Shown here in pieces: positions 18,394 through 27,410 of a stretch of 61,961 nucleotides of DNA. Made by a program: the position numbers and the translations under genes. The notes beneath the pieces were generated by a model, which saw nothing but the letters and a program-made list of their open reading frames with translations, searched no databases and had not been told where the DNA came from. Within the stretch, counting starts at the first letter, position 1. Each line of letters starts with the position of its first letter. Source of the stretch: Pontibacillus marinus BH030004 = DSM 16465 (lineage in GTDB: Bacteria > Bacillota > Bacilli > Bacillales > BH030062); assembly GCF_000425225.1 (NCBI RefSeq), contig NZ_KE384336.1, positions 15,244-77,204 of the forward strand, in the 5' to 3' direction.

Positions 18394-18918
18394 TTAATCA
18401 ACTCGGACGTTGAGCCTTTTCCCCATAATAAGCATGGAGTCTTCTGCAGGTACCAATTGAGCCTCTTTTACACTTTCCCACCCTAGCTTTTCATACAAAA
18501 ATCTAGCATCTTCATTCGCTGATCCCGTGGTAAGTACTGAGGTTTGATGAGGCGCTTTATCTAATAGACGTTTCTCAAGTGTAGAAGCAATTCCCTGTCG
18601 ACGGAATTCAGGTAACACAGCCATCTCAACAAATTCAAAACAATCCTTTAGCCAAGAGTGAATTTCTTTATCCTCGAGAACAGATTCTAATTTACTACGG
18701 TAAAACTGGCCTGATGTCGAACTAAAACCATATGCAAAGCCTACGATTCGATCGTCACAAACTGCAACCCAACCTGTATAACCTGGATAAGTAGAATGCT
18801 GTAGAAAACGTCCTCGAATTTCTTCAGGATCGCTTCCTTCGTAAACACTATGATAGATGTCTACCACCTCATTCATATGTGGAGAATCGATATCTAAAGG
18901 TAAGTATGAAATAATCAT
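18394..18918 (-). CDS. GNAT-family N-acetyltransferase
   Basis: GNAT protein of 174 residues. The CoA loop is in VEMAVLPEFRRQGIASTLEKRLL (RRQGIA), and motif B is SANEDARFLYEKLGWES. It follows another acetyltransferase gene (18934) by 15 bp and the two probably form one transcript. AAAGGAG precedes the ATG. The acceptor is not known. Confidence 0.86.
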   Translation of the reverse strand: MIISYLPLDIDSPHMNEVVDIYHSVYEGSDPEEIRGRFLQHSTYPGYTGWVAVCDDRIVGFAYGFSSTSGQFYRSKLESVLEDKEIHSWLKDCFEFVEMAVLPEFRRQGIASTLEKRLLDKAPHQTSVLTTGSANEDARFLYEKLGWESVKEAQLVPAEDSMLIMGKRLNVRVD

Positions 18919-18933
18919 CTTGCATGCTCCTTT

Positions 18934-19467
18934 CTAATCTTTGTACGCGTTCCATTCTTCTTTCAACATACTCATTTCAATTAAGGACCAATATTCGTCA
19001 CCAAATTTGCGAGCTTGTCTCAGCTTGCCTTCCTGAACAAACCCAGCCTTTTCATAAGAACGAATAGCTGCTTTATTGAAATCAAATACTCCAAGACTTG
19101 CGCGATTCAATTCTAAATCCTCAAAAATGATTCGCGCACATTGTCGAACGATTTCTGTACCAATTCCCTTTCCTAAGTAATTTGAATCCCCTATTAATAC
19201 GCGTCCGATACGAGCATTATCATTCGTTCGGTCTATTCTACCTATCGAAATATGACCAATCACCTTATTTGATCCTTGGTCCACCACTTTATATATAAGC
19301 TTCGATGAACCGTCTTGATTTGCGTCTTTTAAGTATTTGTAGAGCTGCTCATCTGTTAAAGGATATGTAAATGAATGGCCAGCCCATTGGTGTAAAAATG
19401 TAAAATCATGTATCCAAGACTGTAATAGATCAAAATCTTCTTCAGTAAAATATCTTAATTGAATCAA
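18934..19467 (-). CDS. GNAT-family N-acetyltransferase (RimJ/RimL-like)
   Basis: Protein of 177 residues of the RimJ/RimL/SpeG-like GNAT group. Motif A is seen as RIGRVLIGDSNYLGKGIGTEI, then motif B LGVFDFNKAAIRSYEKAGFVQEG, which is the typical RimL C-terminal pattern. The TTG start is preceded by AAAGGAG. First gene of a two-acetyltransferase operon. Substrate could be a protein N-terminus, polyamine or small molecule. Confidence 0.87.
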   Translation of the reverse strand: MIQLRYFTEEDFDLLQSWIHDFTFLHQWAGHSFTYPLTDEQLYKYLKDANQDGSSKLIYKVVDQGSNKVIGHISIGRIDRTNDNARIGRVLIGDSNYLGKGIGTEIVRQCARIIFEDLELNRASLGVFDFNKAAIRSYEKAGFVQEGKLRQARKFGDEYWSLIEMSMLKEEWNAYKD

Positions 19468-19607
19468 TTCGAGGTCTCCTTTTTACGTACACAAACAATA
19501 TACCCTATTCCCTAAATTGGTATTTAGATTACGCGTTTTTACGATTTTTGTCAAAATATTCTTTTTCTTATATGCTAGTACTATCACTTATACTAGGAGA
19601 TGAAAAG

Positions 19608-19805
19608 ATGGAAGTTTTCCTTATACTTCTTCCGCTATTATCAGGGTTAATAGGGTTCTTTCTTGGGGGACCTCTTGGAATTTTAATAGGAGCGATCTTT
19701 GGGTGTTTATTCTACATAAGTATGTTACTCACGAAACTGTGGTTTATTGTAGAAGAGAAACAACTTGAAAAAGAATGGGAGAAAAAAATCTATGATATCG
19801 AATAA
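19608..19805 (+). CDS. Small membrane protein
   Basis: Protein of 65 residues with two hydrophobic segments (about 3-20 and 23-47) and a charged C-terminal tail rich in Glu and Lys. The ATG at 19608 has AGGAGAT at good spacing; an upstream in-frame start has none. Its last 14 bases overlap the start of the methyltransferase gene, so the two are translationally coupled. No family recognised. Confidence 0.65.
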   Translation: MEVFLILLPLLSGLIGFFLGGPLGILIGAIFGCLFYISMLLTKLWFIVEEKQLEKEWEKKIYDIE

Positions 19806-20424
19806 ACTTAAATCCTCACTTGCAGAAGCTTATAATCAACAATCGAAACAACGAGATGATTCTGGTATTAGCCCTTGGAAAATTGAAGAACGAGATCAAT
19901 TTTTAGCACACATTCAAAATCAAAATGCTACATCTATTTTAGAACTTGGGTGCGGTCCTGGTCGTGATAGTCTATTTTTTAAAGAACAAGGTTTTGAAGA
20001 AACATGTATTGATATCTCTCCATCAATGATCAAACTTTGTAAGGAGAAGGGGCTGAACGCGCATGTGATGAGTTTTGATTCTCTTGAATTTGAGGATCAT
20101 TCTTTTGATGCGATATGGGCTTTGAACACACTCTTGCATGTACCCAAAGCGAACCTTCCTTACGTATTAAAGGAAATTCAAAGAACCTTAAAGCCTGGAG
20201 GTTCCTTTTTCATGGGCGTTTATGGAGGAGTTACCCATGAAGGCGTTTGGGAGGAAGACTTCCATGAGCCGCCAAGGTATTTCTCTTTTTACTTGATAGA
20301 TGATCTTCTGGAAATGGTTCAAGCATATTTTGAAGTAGAATCCTATCATGAAATTCCAGCAGATCAGCTCGGTGGAGGTAAGCATAGCTTTCAAGCTCTG
20401 TTATTGAGAAAATCCGTCACGTAA
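19792..20424 (+). CDS. Class I SAM-dependent methyltransferase
   Basis: Protein of 210 residues. The SAM-binding motif I is ILELGCGPGRDSLFF, motif II CIDISPSM, and the later FDAIWALNTLLHVPK and LKPGGSFFMGVYGG fit UbiE/Tam-like small-molecule methyltransferases. The ATG at 19792 is preceded by GGGAG at 11 bases. The gene is coupled to a 65-residue membrane protein upstream. Methyl acceptor unknown. Confidence 0.87.
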   Translation: MISNKLKSSLAEAYNQQSKQRDDSGISPWKIEERDQFLAHIQNQNATSILELGCGPGRDSLFFKEQGFEETCIDISPSMIKLCKEKGLNAHVMSFDSLEFEDHSFDAIWALNTLLHVPKANLPYVLKEIQRTLKPGGSFFMGVYGGVTHEGVWEEDFHEPPRYFSFYLIDDLLEMVQAYFEVESYHEIPADQLGGGKHSFQALLLRKSVT

Positions 20425-20509
20425 TGTTCACACCTCTGTTCTATCTTGCTTTCGCAAAAATATGATAAAGTTAGAGATACTGATCTACTAAAATACGGAG
20501 GAATGCTCA

Positions 20510-20908
20510 ATGAAATCTTTAAGCCTATTGCTACTCCGCTTCGCTGGCTTATTTGCGATGATCGGTGCTTTTCTAGGTGCCCACATGGCAGGCTCGCAAG
20601 GAGAAGCGTATGCACTTCGACCTATCCACGCTCATATTCTCGTGGTAGGATGGTTAACATTATTTGCTTGGTCAGCTTTCTATCTATTGTTTGAAACGCA
20701 ATTTAAGAAACTCGCTTATACACACGCTTGGACAGGCATCATCGGGTCAACTGGATTAACTGCAGGCATGTGGTTATACATGGTTCGTCCTTTTGAAGTA
20801 TCCGAAAGCTTCACCTTTCTCTTTTACATCGGTGGAGGCTCTCTGTTATTACTAAGCTTTGCTTTATTCTTAGTTTTGACGTTTCTTGTATCTCCTAGAA
20901 AAAGGTAA
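20510..20908 (+). CDS. Four-helix membrane protein with HxH motif, heme-copper-oxidase-like
   Basis: Membrane protein of 132 residues with four predicted helices. The second helix begins with RPIHAHILVVGWLTLFAWSAF. This HAHxxxxGW pattern resembles the segment seen in small proteins related to subunit I of heme-copper oxidases and nitric oxide reductase, where His residues bind heme. Whether it binds heme is an inference from the motif. GGAGG precedes the ATG. Single gene, convergent with cardiolipin synthase and sharing its terminator. Confidence 0.68.
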   Translation: MKSLSLLLLRFAGLFAMIGAFLGAHMAGSQGEAYALRPIHAHILVVGWLTLFAWSAFYLLFETQFKKLAYTHAWTGIIGSTGLTAGMWLYMVRPFEVSESFTFLFYIGGGSLLLLSFALFLVLTFLVSPRKR

Positions 20909-20918
20909 TATACTGAAT

Positions 20919-20956
20919 AAGAAAGGACTGATGCTCGGTGCATCAGTCCTTTCTTT
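20919..20956. terminator. Bidirectional terminator
   Basis: Stem AAGAAAGGACTGATGC (20919-20934) with GCATCAGTCCTTTCTT (20940-20955), 16 bp perfect. It serves the four-helix protein gene and the convergent cardiolipin synthase gene. Confidence 0.9.
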
Positions 20957-20963
20957 GTGCTCA

Positions 20964-22469
20964 CTATAATAGCGGAGCAAACATCCTCGCAATGGCCTCT
21001 TTTGTTTTTTCTGATAAAGGTCTCTTCATAAATTGATCATGATCCACTTTCATGGAATCTTCTAAGTCTGAATGATAATTTTGAATAATTTGCTCGACAG
21101 GTTGCCCGCCATACATGATGACATTGACTTCAAAATTCAAGTAGAAACTGCGTAAATCCATGTTCGCTGTTCCAACAGAAACGGTATGATCATCAACAAT
21201 CATAATTTTGTGATGCATGAAATCTTTCTCATAAAGATAGATTTGAATACCGTCTTCTAGTAATTCCGGAAAATAAGAATGTCCAGCATAGTACGTTAAC
21301 CAGTTGTCTGAAGGCTTAGGTATCAGGAGTTTCACTTCCAAGCCTTTTTGTGCTGCTATGCGTAATGCCGAATGAATCTCACGAGATGGCACAAAGTATG
21401 GTGTCGCAATCATGATGCGCTCTTTCGCACTATTAATAAGAGCATTGTAGACATCTCGCATAATTTGATGCTGATTATGAGGACCACTTGGTACTATTTG
21501 AGCATCCGTATTATGCTCCTTTGGTTCAGGGATCACAGCTCGGCTGAATTCTTCAATAATATTTTCTTTCGTGATATACCACCAGTCAATTAGAAAAATT
21601 AAATGAAGCTCTTTAATTGGCATCCCTTTAACAACCGTATGCGTATCACGCCAATCCGGAAATTCCTCAGAAATCCCTCGGTACTCATCACCAATATTCA
21701 TACCACCTACAAAAGCTATATCATTATCAATCACAATGATTTTTCGATGATTCCGGAAGTTAAAAGTTTGTGTAATCAGTGCAGTTTTGATCGGTAAGAA
21801 CACATGCACCTCTACGCCTGCTTCCTTCATCTTTTGCACATCTTTTTTCTTAAGCTTCAAACTACCTGCTGAATCATATAATAGGCGTACTTTAACGCCC
21901 TCTCTTGCCTTCTCCATCAAAATATCCATTATCTCGTAACCCGTTTCATCAGAGTTAAATAAGTAGTATTCCATATGAATAAATGATTTCGCTTTTTTGA
22001 GGCCTTCCATGATTTCTGGAAAAGCTTCTTGCCCATTCGTCAAAATGCTAACGTGACCCCGTGTACGCACATGGGTATCGGCTAGAGATTGAATTACTTT
22101 GCTCACAGCCAGCTGCTGTTCATTCAGCCGTTCAGTAGCCTGTATTCTTGGAACAGGCTCCTCGGTGCGGAAAACTTCCTGAGCTTTTCTACGTTTATCT
22201 TGAAACAGGATGCCTTGACGGGACAGTTGCCCGGAATAAATGTAAAAGAAATACCCGATAATCGGGACGAAAAAGATAAAAAAGATCCATAAGATCGTGT
22301 TCGTTGAAGAGCGTCGCTCAAGCATAATATAAAATGAAATGGTGAACACTGCACCTATATAAATAAGTCCAAAGATCACCTGAAACACGAAACTTAACGG
22401 TATAAGTAAAATGAAAAAAAGAGCTATTCCTAGAATAGTCAATAAGAGTAATTGTATATGGGGTTTCAT
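20964..22469 (-). CDS. cls: Cardiolipin synthase
   Basis: Phospholipase D-family cardiolipin synthase of 501 residues, the usual size. Two N-terminal membrane segments (about 8-30 and 35-55), then two HKD motifs: NHRKIIVIDNDIAFVGGMN in the first PLD domain and HHKIMIVDDHTVSVGTANMD in the second. It joins two phosphatidylglycerol molecules into cardiolipin at the membrane. AGGAGAA precedes the ATG. A 575-bp intergenic region upstream holds a structured repeat element rather than a gene. Confidence 0.94.
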   Translation of the reverse strand: MKPHIQLLLLTILGIALFFILLIPLSFVFQVIFGLIYIGAVFTISFYIMLERRSSTNTILWIFFIFFVPIIGYFFYIYSGQLSRQGILFQDKRRKAQEVFRTEEPVPRIQATERLNEQQLAVSKVIQSLADTHVRTRGHVSILTNGQEAFPEIMEGLKKAKSFIHMEYYLFNSDETGYEIMDILMEKAREGVKVRLLYDSAGSLKLKKKDVQKMKEAGVEVHVFLPIKTALITQTFNFRNHRKIIVIDNDIAFVGGMNIGDEYRGISEEFPDWRDTHTVVKGMPIKELHLIFLIDWWYITKENIIEEFSRAVIPEPKEHNTDAQIVPSGPHNQHQIMRDVYNALINSAKERIMIATPYFVPSREIHSALRIAAQKGLEVKLLIPKPSDNWLTYYAGHSYFPELLEDGIQIYLYEKDFMHHKIMIVDDHTVSVGTANMDLRSFYLNFEVNVIMYGGQPVEQIIQNYHSDLEDSMKVDHDQFMKRPLSEKTKEAIARMFAPLL

Positions 22470-22552
22470 GACCGTTCTCCTTTAGCGTGCAGTCTTCATA
22501 GTTGAACCTTACCCTGATGTATGGGGTGTGAAACAATCGCTAAGAATCGAAC

Positions 22553-22960
22553 AAAAGCGCAAGCGCCCGTTTAGCAACGAAGGGACTGGACTGAGCCCGT
22601 AGTGCGATTAACAAAACTTGCTGATTGGCAAGCCACAGGCGCAGACAGAAGCTTAGTTGCTGTGGTACTTTCACCTAGAAATTTTAACTACGTCGAGTTC
22701 CTTCTTTGTTAAAATTTCATATCGCAAACGTGTAAAGGAAACACGATGAACCCTTGGTGAATCGATGTTGACTTATCGTACGGAGAAAGTGATAAGGAAG
22801 GAAGATCGGTTAAGTTCGTCACGTCCTGTGACAACACCGATCTGACCTACATCCTGTAGGCCCAAGTTCGTCACGTCCTGTGACAACGTCGATCTGACCC
22901 ACGTCGTGTGGGCCCAAGTCCCTTCGTTGCTGGGCGCTGGAGCTGGATGTGGCCCTACTC
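22553..22960. repeat. Large structured intergenic element with terminal inverted repeats
   Basis: About 400 bp without an open reading frame. The ends form a 20-bp inverted repeat: AGCGCCC-gttt-AGCAACGAAGGGA (22562-22585) pairs with TCCCTTCGTTGCTGGGCGCT (22919-22938). Inside are two tandem 52-nt copies, 22812-22863 and 22864-22915, each with two hairpins; the second hairpin is CCTACATCCTGTAGG in copy one and CCCACGTCGTGTGGG in copy two, so both sides of the stem changed together. I remember hairpin-rich intergenic repeats with similar ends in Bacillaceae, but no name can be given here. It could be an RNA or a MITE-like repeat; strand of transcription is not known. Confidence 0.75.
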
Positions 22961-23007
22961 CCGTAAAAAGTTAAACACAAGTCACAAATTTTATAATTTC
23001 CCTAGAC

Positions 23008-23041
23008 AAAAAAAAGAAGCTGCTTATAGATAGGCAGCTCC
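23008..23041 (-). terminator. Terminator of nucleotidyltransferase-fold gene
   Basis: On the minus strand GAGCTGCCTAT-CTA-TAAGCAGCTTC with eight T following; it lies just after the stop codon of the gene at 23045. Confidence 0.85.
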
Positions 23042-23044
23042 CCA

Positions 23045-24037
23045 TTATGATCCTTGCTCACTCTTTAGTTGATCTTTAGCGTACTCCATCATCTTATCAC
23101 CGATATCCAAGATTTGATGGATATCCTCTGGTAGTAATGATACTAAACCAAGATCCTCTAATTGTCTCTGTAAAGCTGTTGGTAACTGTTTAAAGTACGA
23201 TTCAAAATCTTCATCTTGTGAAGTCTCAAGCAATAGAAGAAAGGCTTCGCTATAGGATAACCAGAGGTAATTATAAAAATCGCCTTCAAGCATTAAACGG
23301 TCAGCTTTATTGTGCCAGATTTTATCTTGTAAATCTGAAATAGAAGGTAGATGATCAAATCCAGCATTCTTCAGATATAATCTTAAGGTTGTCATCGTGT
23401 TCGATGCTTCTTTTATATCTACTTCTTCTACTGGTCCGATTGGAAGTAAGTCGACAATCGTAGGGAAGAAATCAAGCTTTCTCAGCGTAGGCATCAGTGA
23501 CCCGATAGATACGCGGTTCTCATATAAAAATTGATAAAGGAGCGTGGCTTCGGTCCATGCACCAATCGCTGCGTGTGTTGCGGCGAAATCTTTTCCAATG
23601 TTCATTTGTTTGATCGCGTAATCCTTACGACCTTCCACAATCGTCGTAACATCTCGGATCACGTCTTTTTGCCCCTGAATGGAAGCAAAATAGGACTTCG
23701 ACCACCCTTGTAGCTTGCTTAGCTCTCCATTTGTGTCTTTGATAATGACAGATTCAACTAAGTACCGGTAGTGCCAAGGGTTATAGGAAAAGAGCTCTTT
23801 ACTAGGAAATTCCAATATAGACTTCACATCGATTTGAATGATTTCACCTTTATAAGAAACATCATGCTTCCCTAGATACGTCTCACGGCCAGTAAAGCAA
23901 ATCAAATCAATGTCACTAAAATCATCTGCTTCTCCTCTAGCTACTGAACCTATTAAACAAGCATACGTACAATAAGACATCTCTTCTTGTACATACTTCT
24001 TCGCAATTTCTATTAACTCTAAATTTCGAGGACGCAT
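23045..24037 (-). CDS. Nucleotidyltransferase-domain protein
   Basis: Protein of 330 residues. The N-terminal domain has the nucleotidyltransferase pattern GSVARGEADDFSDIDLI (GSx8-9DxD) with two metal-binding Asp residues; the rest is an alpha-helical domain of unknown role. Such proteins are commonly annotated as aminoglycoside-adenylyltransferase-like, but no resistance can be inferred. GAGGGG precedes the ATG at eight bases. Single gene between the structured repeat element and the YczE-like gene. Confidence 0.8.
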   Translation of the reverse strand: MRPRNLELIEIAKKYVQEEMSYCTYACLIGSVARGEADDFSDIDLICFTGRETYLGKHDVSYKGEIIQIDVKSILEFPSKELFSYNPWHYRYLVESVIIKDTNGELSKLQGWSKSYFASIQGQKDVIRDVTTIVEGRKDYAIKQMNIGKDFAATHAAIGAWTEATLLYQFLYENRVSIGSLMPTLRKLDFFPTIVDLLPIGPVEEVDIKEASNTMTTLRLYLKNAGFDHLPSISDLQDKIWHNKADRLMLEGDFYNYLWLSYSEAFLLLLETSQDEDFESYFKQLPTALQRQLEDLGLVSLLPEDIHQILDIGDKMMEYAKDQLKSEQGS

Positions 24038-24367
24038 ATCGTATAACCCCTCATCATAAAAGATTTTATCTCAAAGAAAATCAGTCTTGTTGTATAAATT
24101 CATAGATCGCAGAACAACGTTTACTAGTATATGTACTGCAATCAATTAACCGCCTTCTAAGCAATTCCACAATAATTTAAATTTTCCTTCCTCCTTTCTA
24201 AATGTAGGTCAAATTGGATATAATATGTTTCATGATGGCAAAAAGATTTCATTTCAATTCTATTTGCCTTATTCTAATATAGAGACTTAACTCAAATTGG
24301 TACTACTTATTTCTATACCCATTTATATCTGATTCTAAAAGGGGAATTTGTAAAAAAGGAGTTCAAC
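24038..24367. other. 330-bp intergenic region without recognised gene
   Basis: A+T-rich spacer between two divergent genes. A TATAAT box on the plus strand at 24219-24224 could serve the YczE-like gene. An isolated AGAAAGGAGGAAGG (minus strand, near 24186-24200) is followed only by very short frames, so I call nothing there. Confidence 0.6.
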
Positions 24368-25021
24368 ATGGAAAGAATCTCTCAAATGTGGCATCATTAC
24401 TTCGGAAATAAGAGAAAGAAATTACAATTTCTACTCTATTTATTCGGAATTATTATCTCGAGCTTAGGATTGGCTTTATTAATCATATCCGCAGCAGGAG
24501 TCGCTCCTGGGGACAGTGTTGCAGTAGGGTTATCCGAACGGTTCAATATAAAAGTAGGTTACTTTTTAATTGTCGGTTTTATTATTTTAGTTCTTGTGAA
24601 TTCTTGGATTGAGAAGAAGAGACCTCGGTTCGAGTCTTTATTTCCTATTCTTTTGCGTGGGGGAACATTAAACTTATGGCTCTATCAAGTACTTGGAGAT
24701 ATCCGAATGGATGTCTTATGGGCACAGTGGAGTGTATTTACAATCGGAGTAATCCTCCTTGGTTTAGGAATTGGCATGTATTTACGAGCACCTTTTCCTC
24801 ATATTCCAGTCGATCACTTTATGATGATTGTAAACGAAAGAACCAATCAGTCAAAACGATTTGTACGTATATTGTTCGAAGCTGCATTAGCTCTGTTAGG
24901 ACTTTTCCTTGGTGGTTGGGATGTAGTTGGAATAGGAACTGTTATTACAGCAATCTTCCTTGGTCCTATCATTCAATACTTTTATAACATCACTGAATTT
25001 GTTGAAAAGCTTAGTGAGTGA
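24368..25021 (+). CDS. YczE/YyaS/YitT-family membrane protein
   Basis: Integral membrane protein of 217 residues with about five helices, matching the YczE type: LYLFGIIISSLGLALLIISAAGVAPGD near the N-terminus, VGLSERFNIKVGYF, LGLGIGMYLRAPFPHIPVDHFM in the middle, and LGGWDVVGIGTVITAIFLGPII near the end. In Bacillus subtilis YczE affects a secondary-metabolite pathway; the biochemical function of the family is unknown. AAGGAG six bases before the ATG. Single gene. Confidence 0.83.
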   Translation: MERISQMWHHYFGNKRKKLQFLLYLFGIIISSLGLALLIISAAGVAPGDSVAVGLSERFNIKVGYFLIVGFIILVLVNSWIEKKRPRFESLFPILLRGGTLNLWLYQVLGDIRMDVLWAQWSVFTIGVILLGLGIGMYLRAPFPHIPVDHFMMIVNERTNQSKRFVRILFEAALALLGLFLGGWDVVGIGTVITAIFLGPIIQYFYNITEFVEKLSE

Positions 25022-25113
25022 GCGCCATCTTTTGGGGTTCACTTTTTTTCTTCCCTTATGAAAAATAGATTGTCAGCCGAGTAAGGCCAACAATCTATTG
25101 AGTGATTTATTCG

Positions 25114-25344
25114 TTAGCACCAACCCATCTCACAGCCCTCAACATACTGAGTAACAGGTTCTTGTTTCGGCTTAAGTTGAAAAATACGCTGATCTTCTGA
25201 AAGGAAACCTTGAAGAAGGATATATTCTTTTTGGTTATTGCGGAATGAAACTTCCCCAATTTTCGCACCATTCAAGAACAACTCGAATCCATCACCTTTC
25301 ACTTTGCCAATGACTTTACTTGTGATATCAACCTTTTCAGTCAT
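25114..25344 (-). CDS. Small conserved protein, YusG/DUF2553-like
   Basis: Protein of 76 residues with alternating hydrophobic strands and a C-terminal CEMGWC ending, reminding me of the YusG (DUF2553) family of Bacillus, function unknown. The start is the ATG with AAGGAGGG upstream; a longer frame upstream lacks a site. Single gene between the YczE-like gene and the SDR operon. The family match is from memory. Confidence 0.55.
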   Translation of the reverse strand: MTEKVDITSKVIGKVKGDGFELFLNGAKIGEVSFRNNQKEYILLQGFLSEDQRIFQLKPKQEPVTQYVEGCEMGWC

Positions 25345-25653
25345 TCTCTTCCCTCCTTCATAAAATAGAATCACCCTTATACGTACTCCAAAGGATAACG
25401 TCTCCTTTCTAGTTGGCATTCGTTAACTTTATAAGGATATTACTATCATTTTATCGCGATATGAAGCGAATAAGAACCACTTCTTATCTAAATTTTCAAA
25501 ATATTTAGATTTTATTGACCTCCATCAAAAGTTGTATATTCACATCCTCCTTTTCTACGATTAAAAGTTCACTCCAAGCTCCGATTTCCTTTGCTCATAT
25601 CCCTTCTACAATAGAGTTACAGATTGAAAATACAATGCAAAGGAGCATGACGT

Positions 25654-26382
25654 ATGAATCAAAAAGTTATTGTAATTACAGGAGCTTCAAAAGGGTTAGG
25701 AAAGGCATTAACACTTGATTTTGCCAAAAGAGGAGCTAAGCTTGGAATTTGTGCAAGAGGTGAAAAAGCTTTACTTGAAACGAAAAACGAAGCTGAAGCA
25801 CTTGGGGCTGAAGTGATAGCTGTATCTGCCGATGTTTCAAACCCGAATGATGTTGAGCGTTTTATATCCGTAGTGGAGGATCGCTTTGGTCGCATTGACA
25901 CGTTGATTAATGGTGCATCTAAATTTGGTCCTGGACCGTGTCTTCTTGCCGATTATCCACTTCAGCAGTTTGAAGATGTCATTCATGTGAATATCTCCAA
26001 CCCATTCCTCGTTACCAAACGAGTTCTACCTGGAATGCTGGCTCGTCAGGCAGGCTCAATTATCAATGTTACATCAGAAGCTGGCAATACTGGTTTCGGT
26101 GAATGGGGAGCTTACGGGATTTCAAAATTTGGGGTTGAAGGTCTTACCCAAATTTGGGCAGATGAACTCGATGGAAGTGGTGTGCGAATGAATATGATCG
26201 ACCCAGGAGAAATGAACACTGAGATGCATGACACCGCTGTTCCAGACTGTGATTATGAATTAGCAGAGCCAAGTGAGCGTGTCGATGTATTTGTATATTT
26301 AAGCTCTGACGATTATTCCATTCATGTAAACGGAGAACGCTTTGAAGCTGCCTCATTCTCTCTAGAAAAGAGTGATGCATAA
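25654..26382 (+). CDS. Short-chain dehydrogenase/reductase
   Basis: Classical SDR of 242 residues. Cofactor motif TGASKGLG at 9-16, catalytic Ser141 in NVTSEAG, Tyr154 and Lys158 in AYGISKFG. An Arg in the CARG segment suggests NADP(H). AAAGGAG precedes the ATG. Its TAA overlaps the ATG of the QueA-like gene (TAATG) and that gene in turn overlaps a VOC gene the same way, so the three form a tightly coupled cassette. Substrate unknown; the partnership suggests a small-molecule modification pathway. Confidence 0.9.
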   Translation: MNQKVIVITGASKGLGKALTLDFAKRGAKLGICARGEKALLETKNEAEALGAEVIAVSADVSNPNDVERFISVVEDRFGRIDTLINGASKFGPGPCLLADYPLQQFEDVIHVNISNPFLVTKRVLPGMLARQAGSIINVTSEAGNTGFGEWGAYGISKFGVEGLTQIWADELDGSGVRMNMIDPGEMNTEMHDTAVPDCDYELAEPSERVDVFVYLSSDDYSIHVNGERFEAASFSLEKSDA

Positions 26383-27410
26383 TGGGGGTTCCGTATTCTT
26401 TTGACATACCAGACTCTTTAAATGCCTCTGTTCCCGCTGAGCTCAGAACTGGAGCACGAGATCACGTAAAACTCATGGTACTTGATGGGCAGGAAATTAC
26501 TCATGATCACTTTTCTAATTTGGAACGGTACTTTCGTGAAGGTGATACGCTGATTCTTAACAACAGCCGCACCATCCCACCTGTTTTAAAAGCAAAACAA
26601 GGACATCATGACATTGAAGTTCGACTTTCACGCAAAGTCTCCTCTCATGAGTGGGAAGCCTTGCTCATTGGAGACCTTATTCAAACAAACACGCCTATTT
26701 GTTTTCAAAAAAGTGGCGTAGAAGCTACTGTGTCTGGACTGGGGAGTGAACCTCCCCTTGTTGTTCTTTCTTTTTCATTAGAAGGGACAGATTTATTCGA
26801 TTTTATTTATCGTTTCGCCACACCTATTCGGTATGAGTATATTGATGCTCCTTGGCCGCTTGAGATGTACCAAACCGTTTATGCATCTGTCCCAGGTTCA
26901 GTCGAAATGCCCTCTGCGGGCCGAGCTTTCTCATGGAGATTGTTAAAAAAACTTAAGAAGATGGGTGTCCAAATTGGCTATGTTCAACTGCATACCGGAT
27001 TAAGTTATTACGAACGAAATCGATGGCCAAACCCCGAAGCACACCCTGAAGAATTTCACGTTCCCGAGGAAACTGCACATCTAGTGAACCAGACTAGAAA
27101 AAATGGTGGCCGCGTCATCGCAACAGGCACTACTGTGGTTCGAGCGATGGAATCTTGTGTGAATAATGATGGTTTAGTCACTCCTCACAATGGAATAACC
27201 CGGCTGTATGTTGGCCCTGGGTATCAAGTGCGCTCTATAGACGGCTTACTCACAGGATTCCACGAACCAGAAGCTAGTCACCTCGATATGCTTACATCCT
27301 TTGTGGAGAAGGACATCCTGATGAATGCCTATCAGGATGCATTACGAAAAGGTTACCTTTGGCATGAGTTTGGAGACATGAACCTAATTTTGCAGGAGAA
27401 ACATGTGTAA
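26382..27410 (+). CDS. QueA-like S-adenosylmethionine ribosyltransferase-isomerase paralogue
   Basis: Protein of 342 residues that follows the QueA pattern through its length: FDIPDSLNASVP...LMVLDG, a GDTLILNNSRTIP segment, PSAGRAFSWRLLKKLKKMGVQ, YVQLHTGLSYY, RVIATGTTVVRAMES and the C-terminal LLTGFHEPEASHLDML. QueA transfers and isomerises the ribosyl of SAM onto preQ1-tRNA to form epoxyqueuosine. The N-terminus departs from canonical QueA, and the gene sits between an SDR and a VOC gene, not beside tgt. A genuine queA may exist elsewhere; this copy may act on another acceptor. Confidence 0.82.
   Translation: MGVPYSFDIPDSLNASVPAELRTGARDHVKLMVLDGQEITHDHFSNLERYFREGDTLILNNSRTIPPVLKAKQGHHDIEVRLSRKVSSHEWEALLIGDLIQTNTPICFQKSGVEATVSGLGSEPPLVVLSFSLEGTDLFDFIYRFATPIRYEYIDAPWPLEMYQTVYASVPGSVEMPSAGRAFSWRLLKKLKKMGVQIGYVQLHTGLSYYERNRWPNPEAHPEEFHVPEETAHLVNQTRKNGGRVIATGTTVVRAMESCVNNDGLVTPHNGITRLYVGPGYQVRSIDGLLTGFHEPEASHLDMLTSFVEKDILMNAYQDALRKGYLWHEFGDMNLILQEKHV

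Noticed and set aside
22553-22960. Insertion sequence remnant
   Set aside because: No transposase-like frame; the inverted repeats belong to a short hairpin-rich element. A MITE cannot be excluded.
24186-24240. Small gene after a strong ribosome site on the minus strand
   Set aside because: Only a few codons before a stop; no plausible peptide.
25430-25653. preQ1 riboswitch before the SDR/QueA-like cassette
   Set aside because: No preQ1-I or II pattern seen in the leader; only an A+T-rich region with a weak promoter.
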